Source: Vombatus ursinus (lineage: Eukaryota; Chordata; Mammalia; Diprotodontia; Vombatidae). From it: a stretch of 64,000 bases of DNA. This document shows, piece by piece, positions 56,642 through 64,000 of this stretch. The notes beneath the pieces are model-generated. The model was not told the DNA's origin. It saw only the letters and a program-made list of their open reading frames with translations, and did no database searches. The position numbers and the translations under genes are program-made. How positions within the stretch are numbered: the first letter of the stretch is position 1; each line of letters starts with the position of its first letter. The stretch is taken from NCBI RefSeq assembly GCF_900497805.2, contig NW_020954581.1:9712227-9776226 (forward strand), given 5' to 3'.

Positions 56642-57699
56642 GTGTCCACGCGTTTTGCACAAACCCCCCACCTTGCTCTTTCTTTCTCCTGGCCTACTCA
56701 CCTCAGGGTGGCCAAAGTCTCTCCAAACGCTACAGAAGCCTTTGTGGCGTTAGACGGCCAAGAGCTTTGGCATCTTCTCAGGGGCTCCCCCAAAACAAAC
56801 TTCTTGGAAGCTTCCTGTATCTCACCCGAAATCGTTCACTCGCGGGCCCCCTCCAGTCTGAGGTAGCGAAGGGCATCCCTAACTCATATTTGTTGCAGCC
56901 GAGACCGATGAGTCTCCCTCTTGCGCCATTAATGCCTCGCCTCCGACCCAAAAGGACGCACCCCCAAGAGTCAGGGCTCTTTGCCAGACCTCCCCAGGGG
57001 AAGACTGTGGGCCATTCACAGCAGTCTTGCTCCAGCAGGAAAAGGATATTGGACTGCCAACTTCCGGCCCCCCAGCCGCTGGCTCCGAGGAGCTCCGACC
57101 CAAAATCCCCAATTTACAAGCGCACGCGTTCTGGTCGGCAGGTTGCACCTACTCTACATCCCCAGACATTCAGTCCTATTCACCCGCAAACTCGAGCAGA
57201 CACAACGTAATCAGAATCTGGGCGAAAGAAAACTCAGTGGCAGGGATGAGGGAAGGGCTGCGAGAACACAGGCAGGGTAGTGGAGGGGGGCACTCGGGGA
57301 GCAAGAGCTGTGGCAACCAAATCCAGCAACGGTCACTGACTGGTCTCGTGATTGTCTTCGGCTTTGGTCCACAACTAAAGAGACCTCATATGTGCTTTCT
57401 CCCCGGGGCGTGTTCTTGCTTCGTACCACCCCCACACCCCCACCGCCCGGAAAGCTACCAGGCACTAGCTGACCTGCGGGCGGAGTGTGTGCGGAGCCAT
57501 TTTCGATAGACCCACCACGGGCTTGGTTACGTCATTGATCCTCATTCTCTGCTGCAGCAGAGAAATGCTAGCGTCTATGGACTTGGGTTGTAGCGGGAAG
57601 CTGAGAGCTGAGCTTTGGAACAACTTCACTATGAGAGACGTAGAGGAGGTCTCGAGGCTCTCGCTGGGTCTTGGCAAAAGGTAGACACGCAGAGCGTCC

Positions 57700-57771
57700 G
57701 CTTTGATGACATAATGGTGAGCATAACTACCTTCCAAGTAGTTGACCCAAGTTCGCTTCCCAGCCAACGCT
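57700..57771 (+). pseudogene. tRNA-Gly-TCC pseudogene, cassette 7
   Basis: 72 nt, anticodon TCC kept. The 5' acceptor strand is changed (GCTTTGA), the T loop reads TTCGCTT, and the discriminator is T. Dead. Confidence 0.87.
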
Positions 57772-58329
57772 ACGTTGTACACGGCCCTCTTCTCTAGCCA
57801 CACTGTTAACCGCTACACACAGATATTGTAGACTCTTCCTCTGCACCGGTCCTCTACCACGCTCCTCTCTTTATTTCGCACCTCTTTGGGGCCCTCTGGG
57901 CATGTTTCCCAACCTGGATGTACGAGTGAGCTTCTAACTATCTCCTTTAATATCCCCTGCATCTTTCTCGTTGTCTGGCTGGATGCTGGATCTCGAGCCC
58001 AAATCTCCACCTCGTTTCACATCAATTGAACGACAATGGAGTGCCTAATATGTGCAAGATATGGATGTGATAGTGGAATGGTTTGCTATTTCCATCTCCA
58101 AGTTATGATTTTAGAAGGTTGCATCTTTGATAGACAAATAGGAAAGAGGCCCTACTTACGAGTCATAGGAGCTTTTATTCTGGAGAGAATCAAGGATCTG
58201 GATCTCATCCATCAGGACATTCCTTCCAAAGATGGAGATTCAACTGAATTCAGGCCTGCCCATGATCTGGCATTCCTGTCCATCTCCTCCAGTAAAAATC
58301 TACACAAGAGATTCCAATGCAGAGAGACA

Positions 58330-58960
58330 AATCAGCAGGCTAATATTTCAATCTAGGTTTGAGGTGATGAGGTCCTGCACTAGGGTGGTGGCTATGTCAC
58401 TGAGAAAAGAGGGCACATGGGAGAAATGTTGGGAAGGAGAAATGACTAGATTCAATTATTATTGGCTATCTGAGGGTGGAGGGAATTGGGGTAGGGCAAA
58501 GTGTCAAGATTAAGATGACACCTAGATTGCCATCTGGAAGCCTAGGACATTGGTGTCCAGTTAGGGAAAGAGGAGAGTGTGAGGAGAAAAGATAACAATA
58601 TCAGTTTTGGGCATGGTGAGTTTAAGATTTCTATGGAATTTCGACATTGAAGGGTGTCTAATAGGCAGGTGGAGATGAGATACTGGAAGTCAGGAGACAA
58701 GGTTGCATAAGAAAATCTAGGAATCATCTTCATGTGGATGACACTTGAAGAAGGTGGCCTTCATTCTTGAAGGTTTTTAAAATGAGACAGGACACTGGGC
58801 TTTGTCTAAGCTCCTCACCCTAACCCACACCACTTTGTATTTGTAGTTGCACAAGCTACAGAATGAAGACAGGTGAGACAGTTTGGAGGATTTGGTGAGG
58901 GATTCTTTCACAGTTGAGCACAACCAGGAGAATGAGATTCCTCCTTCTGGGGCTCAGGAC
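58330..58960. repeat. Interspersed repeat body after cassette 7
   Basis: The later part of the repeat described at 2680, from 'caatctaggtttgaggtgatga' to 'ttgagcacaaccagg'. No gene is seen. Confidence 0.55.
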
Positions 58961-59299
58961 CAACCAAGCTCCTTCTGAGTTACTCCTGGTGTGTTGATGG
59001 AGCTGATACTGACTAGAAAAGAAAAGAAACAGGCAGTCAGACCATAGCCAAATGGATTGTTACTTAGCCAAAGGAAGAAGTTGTGCAAAGTCATCCGGGT
59101 ATCTTTGGAGACCCTGAGGAGAGAAAAGCATGTCACAGTGACAAAGGGGTAGTTAAAGAGACCCTATGAATAAAAGGAGGAAGGGCAGCAGGTAACAAAG
59201 TGTGTAATGAGGACGGGTTGGGGTCCAGGAAAAGTAGGGTAGGTAAAAGTTTGGGATTCAAATTCTTATTGTGTAGGTTCTTAGTTCAGGTGAGGTAAG

Positions 59300-59939
59300 G
59301 CAGTGGTAGTATTAAGCCAAAAATATGGTAAATGGATGCAAAACTTTGGGAGCATGATCATTTTATTAGTAAAGCCTGAATTTACCCACAAAGAGGTTCT
59401 CCTTTTCCTTCAGCAAAGATAAGATTTGAAAAGAGGAGAACAGTTCTCTTTCATAGGTTTTGGGGAGTACAGAACAAAGGACAGCACTTCTTTTTTGTTT
59501 TAATATTGTGCACTTTATTCTAGTATTATGCATTATGGTTTATTTTCTGAGAAATTAGCAAACCATGTATCAGAACTCTCAGAACATTTTAGTGAGTTTT
59601 ATATCCCCAACTTTTCACATAAATTGAAATTCTGCATGAGTGTGTACCTGTATGTGCATAGAAACATAAACAAATACATACTACTGTACTACAAAGGTTC
59701 TGCAATTTCATTGATGTGGGTATTCCCTCCAAGGATGCACATTGCAATCCATCCATTCCTACTCATCCTGAGGGAAATCACATCCATGTCATCCTACAAA
59801 TTTATTCCTATGGAGGGTTTACCCATTTTATTAGGGGCCTTCCTCAAGTTCTCTTGACAGAGTGAGGATATCAATGATGTATATGGATTATCACTCTTAC
59901 TATATGACCTTTTTCACTTATACAGTTCTTTTTAATTTT
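59300..59939. other. Unassigned AT-rich insert
   Basis: Not shared with the other cassettes; it interrupts the Glu upstream region of cassette 8. I do not recognise it. The longest open frame, about 109 codons, has no family resemblance that I can see. Confidence 0.35.
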
Positions 59940-60080
59940 TTTTTTGTGAGGGCAATTGGGGTTAAGTGACTTGCCCAGGGTCACATAGCTAGTGAGTTGA
60001 GTGTTATGTGTCTGAGGCCAAACTCAGGTCCTCCTGACTCAAGGGCAGGTGCTCTATCCACTGGGCCACCTACCTGCCCC
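59940..60080 (-). mobile_element. WSINE/MIR-like SINE
   Basis: Begins with a T-rich tail and reads 'ggggttaagtgacttgccc', 'gtcacatagctagtgag', 'ctgaggccaaactc' and 'ctatccactgggccacct', the reverse of a tRNA-derived marsupial SINE. This is the most complete copy in the window. Confidence 0.82.
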
Positions 60081-60294
60081 TCAATTATAGTTTTAAAAAT
60101 ATTTTTAAAAAGCTTCATTTTAACCAATCCTGCCATATTTAATTTACAAAATCATCACAACCTTTTCCCAATGTTTTCCCTAATACATATGTTTTCCTCA
60201 TTCCCTTTATTATGGTGAAGGGGGAAAATTTCCACCTTTCCTCACAAAACCCCAGAGTAAACTTTCTCTTTTCTTTTTTTTCTTCACTTGTTAC

Positions 60295-60400
60295 TTTTTA
60301 AAAACATTTTTTTTTGAAGTTTTGAGTTCCAAATTCTATCCCTGTCTCTTTCCCTCCCTCTCCCCTCCCCCGACGGTAAGCATTCAGATGTACGTTATAC
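60295..60400 (-). mobile_element. L1 3' tip, minus strand
   Basis: 'aagttttgagttccaaattc' followed by a CCCTCCCTCTCCCC stretch is the reverse of the L1 3' UTR end seen at 15500-15560. About 100 bp, heavily truncated. Confidence 0.65.
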
Positions 60401-60404
60401 TTGA

Positions 60405-60890
60405 ATAGCACCCCTTAAGCGGGGAACAATTTACGATTGTTAACAAGAGATTGACTTAATGGCGAAATCAATGATTGGTTACAGGACTGGGGGTGGGGGG
60501 GACGACGAGAATATGATTGGTTGGAAATTGGGAATGAGGGTCTAGCAACAGTCCTCTCCTTCCCTCTTGCTACTAAGAAATGTGTATTTTTGAATTCACT
60601 TGCAAGGATAGAGATAGTGGAGCAGATTTATTTGGACAGCAAACCAAACATCTTTGAAGGACAGCTTGGTGGTGTAAAAAACTTGACGTGACTCCCTGAA
60701 GTCCATCTGCATCCCCCAAGCGCAGCAGATTTCCTTAAGGCAAGACTAAAGCAATGATTATCAGGAGAACTGGATTTCTAAACTTATATCATAGGCCAGT
60801 TGAACTTCTGAACCAAGTTCAGCAATAAAGAACCATTACTTAGGCAATTACAGGACAAAAAATAATTAACTGTAAATAGGATCAATAAAA
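60405..60890. other. Unassigned insert with two ATTGGTT motifs
   Basis: Unique in the window. It has GATTGGTT twice (near 60472 and 60517, inverse CCAAT boxes) and an AATAAA near 60825 on the + strand. This could be an LTR fossil or a processed transcript; neither can be shown from sequence alone. Confidence 0.3.
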
Positions 60891-61136
60891 AAATTATCCA
60901 GAATCAATTTAAACGTTTCAGTAGCATTTAGGGGCATGGGCCAGAGTGTAGGAAAGGAGCAGCTGGATAGGTCGGCCTAATTGGTAGTGACAATGGAGTG
61001 GCGATAGTGATCCAGAGGAGAAGCCAAAGATGGGTCCAATGGATTCCTAGAAAAGATCATGTTCCTGAAGAACACGGTAACAATGCAGAAGGCCAGTATA
61101 GTGCAGAATGAGGAAGAGAGGAAGACTATGATGTAT

Positions 61137-61208
61137 TCCCTGGTGGTCTAGTGGTTAGGATTCGGCGCTCTCACCGCCGCGGCCCGGGTTCGATTCCCGG
61201 TCAGGGAA
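61137..61208 (+). tRNA. tRNA-Glu (CTC)
   Basis: 72 nt, identical to the Glu-CTC at 43744. TTTT at 61214. The shared upstream phrase 'ggataggtcggcctaattgg' lies about 170 bp before it. Confidence 0.98.
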
Positions 61209-61213
61209 TATAC

Positions 61214-61217
61214 TTTT
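61214..61217 (+). terminator. Pol III terminator of tRNA-Glu-CTC
   Basis: TTTT, 6 nt past the 3' end. Confidence 0.85.
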
Positions 61218-61711
61218 ATCCTGTCCAAAAACATTGAGAAGAGCGCGTGTTCTTTCCTAGATGACTTTCACGTTGTTGGAGTGTACAACCCCAGTGGCAA
61301 ATCGTCCTCGGGCCCTGCTCCCATCCCCTTTTGCTTTAATTCCCCGGGCCAAGTTCCTGTTGTAAGGAAAACCAGAGAAGCGACAGTCCCAAGCCTCTCT
61401 TCAGTCCTTCCAAACTGTCCTGCTGGCTAATTAGTGTGGGGAATGCGGGGGCGAAGACAAAGGGCAAGGCCCTGGACAGGGGCGCGGGGTGGAAGCAGAA
61501 AGGAGTGGGCAAGAACACCTTTTGTCAGAAGCCTGGTAAGAAGGAAGGAGGGTTTTTCCCAGCTACGCACGAGCCGGTGAGCGAACCTCCGAATAGTTGT
61601 GATTAGCAAAGGTGCTGCTTTCGGAAAATACAGGAGTCCTGCGTGGAGCTGTCCAAAACACGGACAAGGCGGACATCTCCGAAGAGAGAGACTGTGCTTC
61701 TAGCTTGCTAT

Positions 61712-61782
61712 TGCAAGGGCCACGAATCGAAACCGGGTCTCCCGCGTGGCAGGCGAGAATTCTACCACCGAACCACCCTTGA
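61712..61782 (-). pseudogene. tRNA-Gly-GCC, decayed, cassette 8
   Basis: 71 nt, anticodon GCC and anticodon arm intact. Acceptor pair 4-69 is exchanged (T-A to A-T) so that it still pairs, but pair 1-72 is lost and two or three T-stem pairs are broken (B box TTTCGATTCG). Probably non-functional. Confidence 0.8.
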
Positions 61783-61891
61783 CATTACTCTCGGCTGTCT
61801 CTCTGATTTTTGTGCGGCTAGGCTTCTGGTAGGCTGTGCCCTGCACCCGAAATTTTACGCAATATGCGCTCACCCTAACCTACAATTTTGT

Positions 61892-62098
61892 CATTCTTCT
61901 TGGCTTCCCCCACCTACCTCCTCAATTTCCCTCTTCTTCCTTTTCACGTATGTACTCCTTCATCCTCCACTTCTTCCTTCGCTTCCTACTCATCCCCATC
62001 GTCTCCATCCTCCTCTACTTCCCCTTTCTCTTTCTCCCATCCCCCTGGTTCTGTTCTTCCTTCTCCTCCTTCTCCTCCTCCTGCTGCTGCTGTTACAC
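61892..62098. repeat. Polypyrimidine tract, cassette 8
   Basis: About 200 bp of TTCCTCCTCC-type sequence ending in CTGCTGCTGC, beside Gly. Confidence 0.85.
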
Positions 62099-62420
62099 CA
62101 CCCGGTCTGGGAAAAGTCCTATGATTTGTCTGAACATAAGCATCTGAAGCTGTATTTTGGGGGCTTTTCAGAAGGCCGGGTTTCCATGCGTCTGTTTCTC
62201 TTCCAATCTACCTACCTCTGGCAAAAGCCCAGCTTGGTCCCCAGATGGGCCACTGTTCCTGCACGCACTCTTCATCCACACCCACGCACATCGAGAATGG
62301 GCTTATGAAGATCAGTGAAGAGGGGAGAAGGAATGTGTGTCCATGGAGTCAGGGACCCGGGCAAGTCTTTCCCTCTTCCTCACTTAGTGCTCAGGCAGCA
62401 GCGGGACCACAGTGGGAAGC

Positions 62421-62489
62421 AAAAGAGAAATGTCAGAAGTGGAAAAAGAGAAACGTCAGAAGAGGGAAAAGAGAAATGTCAGAAGTGGG
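62421..62489. repeat. Triplicated 22-24 bp unit at the 3' end of tRNA-Leu
   Basis: Three direct copies of AAAAGAGAAATGTCAGAAGTGG, starting at 62421, 62443 and 62467. The third copy carries the terminator and the last 13 nt of the tRNA-Leu gene. Confidence 0.9.
62467..62470 (-). terminator. Pol III terminator of tRNA-Leu-CAG
   Basis: TTTT in the gene's direction, 6 nt past the 3' end. It is repeated downstream in the two extra copies of the unit. Confidence 0.8.
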
Positions 62490-62559
62490 ATTCGAACCCA
62501 CGCCTCCAGGGGAGACTGCGACCTGAACGCAGCGCCTTAGACCACTCGGCCATCCTGAC
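62477..62559 (-). tRNA. tRNA-Leu (CAG)
   Basis: 83 nt, anticodon CAG, intact T arm GTGGGTTCGAATCCCAC. Two changes from the copy at 45020: a D-loop base (GAGTGG in place of GAGCGG) and a G-U pair in the acceptor stem. All stems pair, so it should work. The 3' end is duplicated twice downstream. Confidence 0.95.
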
Positions 62560-63960
62560 AAGATGCCAAAGCTCTTCTTTCCTTCTCTCTGATGATAACA
62601 GTAGCAACACAACCACAAGCCCAGACCTCCCCCTCCCCTTAATTTCATTTCATCAAGCTTGTCCCACCCGCCCTAACCTCTCCCTCTGGCACCAGCACTG
62701 CCTAAGAAAGTTCACATGTCCAGAACCATCCTTCCACGCGAACTGCGAGCCTTCCTGCCCACCTCTCCATGCCAATACGTACACCCTCCAGCGGGACCCA
62801 AAAGACCGCACCACAACAAACCATTCTCACCTGATTCTGTGCCTCTTGTTCCCCCTGACCTTTCCGAACTGTGTCCCTGACTCTCCTCCTCCCACCTCTT
62901 TGGGGAAGAGTAGTTCATTTCCGAGACCATTCTTTCTAGGACCCCCCCCCTTTTTTCCCCCTGATCAATTTGCTCTTTAATCATTATCAATCTCAAACCA
63001 TTTGAATAAAAGATGGGAAGATTTCAGGAGTCTAAATGAAGTGACACAGGTGTTCAATAATGCTTTCTTTTATATCAAAATGAGTGTCAAATTGTGAAAA
63101 TTCTTCTCCAGAATTATTTTAGGACAGCCTTCTTTCCAACAAACAAAACAAGTCCACAGCGTCTGCTGTGAGCCAAGCAATGGTTCCCCAGACACTAGGG
63201 TGAAGGATGAAAAGGAGGAAAGAGGTGGCTGACACCTAGGCGCCAGTCGTGGGAGCGTCTCAGACAAGGAAAGAAATGGAGACCTGCTCTCACATAGCGT
63301 CCAATCTCTTAGGAAAAATTCAACTTCTGATACATATTTCCGAAGCAGAAGGGGCTCTGTGGAGGCTATGGCCTAGCAGTGACCAGAGCACACCGAGGCA
63401 TGCAAGGTGTGTAAGTGTCCGGTCGACTGTGAGGCAAAGCGTAGTCCCGGGGGAACCTAGAAGCTCTGAGAAAAATTTTCATCCTGGGAGCTGGTGGACA
63501 GCAACCCAAAAAGAGTGGTGCGTGAGGATGGGGTTGGCATGGGACAGATACCAGATCAACATTGCATCAGAGAGAAGAAATCACTCAAAGGAGCAGCCGA
63601 TGTGGTTCCTGAGCAATCAGCTGCTCTCCCTTCTAACCCCATCACCCACCTACCCATAGCCCACCAACCTCCAGGCTCAGCTCCCTCACAGCACCACTCT
63701 TTCTTAGACACATCTCCCCACCCGCCACCTCTGTCCCTCTCCCTTTCCCGTCCCCAGTTTCACCTCCCCTAAAGACTCTCTCTTCATTGAGGGTTTTACC
63801 TTAGTATCTTTGAATGTGGTTGAACATTTTTTAAAAATGTATTATGATAGCTCTATTTCAATACCATTGATTTCCTTGGAAATTTATTGGATTTCATTTT
63901 ATGCAAATTCAAAAACGTTATCCCGAGGAGTCCATAGGCTGCTGGTAACTTTCAGAGGGA
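62560..63960. other. Leu to Asp spacer, cassette 8
   Basis: Homologous to the spacers of cassettes 5 to 7 ('aggcaaagcgtag', 'gaaatttattggatttc'). No gene is seen. Confidence 0.6.
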
Positions 63961-63966
63961 TCAAAC

Positions 63967-64000
63967 ACACACACACAAACACACACACACACACACACGC
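63967..64000. repeat. (CA)n microsatellite at the window end
   Basis: CA-rich run at the pre-Asp position; it continues beyond the window. Confidence 0.9.

Larger units (their letters stand above)
53330..58330. repeat. tRNA cassette 7
   Basis: All five positions in order: Glu decayed, Gly-GCC intact, Leu-CAG intact, Asp and Gly-TCC decayed. The junction with cassette 6 (about 53320-53332) jumps from the 'gaccaacca' phrase of the interspersed repeat straight to the Glu upstream region, so part of the seam is deleted. Confidence 0.9.
60920..64000. repeat. tRNA cassette 8, cut by the window end
   Basis: Glu-CTC intact, Gly-GCC decayed, Leu-CAG intact, then the spacer up to the pre-Asp CA repeat where the window ends. 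The Asp and Gly-TCC positions would lie beyond. Confidence 0.88.

Noticed and set aside
61643-62308. 221-codon open frame on the + strand
   Set aside because: It crosses a Gly pseudogene and a polypyrimidine tract. The Ser/Leu/Pro-rich text is low-complexity translation.

Overview
This is mammalian nuclear DNA, most likely from a marsupial. That reading rests on the repeats: MAR1-type SINEs, a WSINE/MIR-like SINE, an RTE-clade LINE whose 3' tail matches MAR1, and L1 3' ends of a type I associate with marsupials. I see no convincing protein-coding gene. The long open frames lie in low-complexity pyrimidine tracts, in tRNA genes or in decayed LINE fragments.

The window is organised as a tandem array of RNA polymerase III genes. 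A cassette recurs with the same gene order and orientation: tRNA-Glu (+), tRNA-Gly-GCC (-), tRNA-Leu-CAG (-), tRNA-Asp-GTC (+), tRNA-Gly-TCC (+). The genes are spaced by 0.5 to 1.3 kb of recognisably homologous sequence, including a polypyrimidine tract beside Gly-GCC and a CA microsatellite before Asp. This is the gene set known from the human 1q23.3 tRNA tandem repeat, so the locus is probably its counterpart. About eight to ten cassettes or partial cassettes are visible. Those at 43.5-58 kb keep all five positions; others are cut by deletion or split by insertions.

Layout: 1-4.1 kb, left block; 4.1-8.9 kb, cassette 1 (Gly-GCC, Asp and Gly-TCC intact); 9.4-17.2 kb, broken cassette pieces, L1 and MAR1; 19.2-23.6 kb, cassette 2; 23.8-27.6 kb, partial cassette 3; 28-32.5 kb, a second copy of the left block; 32.5-36.6 kb, cassette 4 (Glu-TTC, Gly-TCC); 36.6-43.5 kb, cassette 5 plus a degraded cassette 5b with an assembly gap; 43.5-53.3 kb, cassette 6, split by an L1 and an RTE element; 53.3-59 kb, cassette 7; 59.3-60.9 kb, inserted repeats; 60.9-64 kb, start of cassette 8.

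Sixteen tRNA genes look intact or nearly so: Glu-CTC x2, Glu-TTC x2, Gly-GCC x4, Leu-CAG x4, Asp-GTC x1, Gly-TCC x3. About twenty more are pseudogenes at the expected cassette positions. Decay is complementary: no single cassette keeps all five genes, but the array keeps at least one good copy of each. Notable details are a CTC-to-TTC anticodon change in two neighbouring Glu genes, a triplicated 3' end of one Leu gene, a 100-bp patch copied at 99% identity between two places 1.5 kb apart, an L1-SINE chimera with target-site duplications, and an unidentified 318-bp retroposed sequence.
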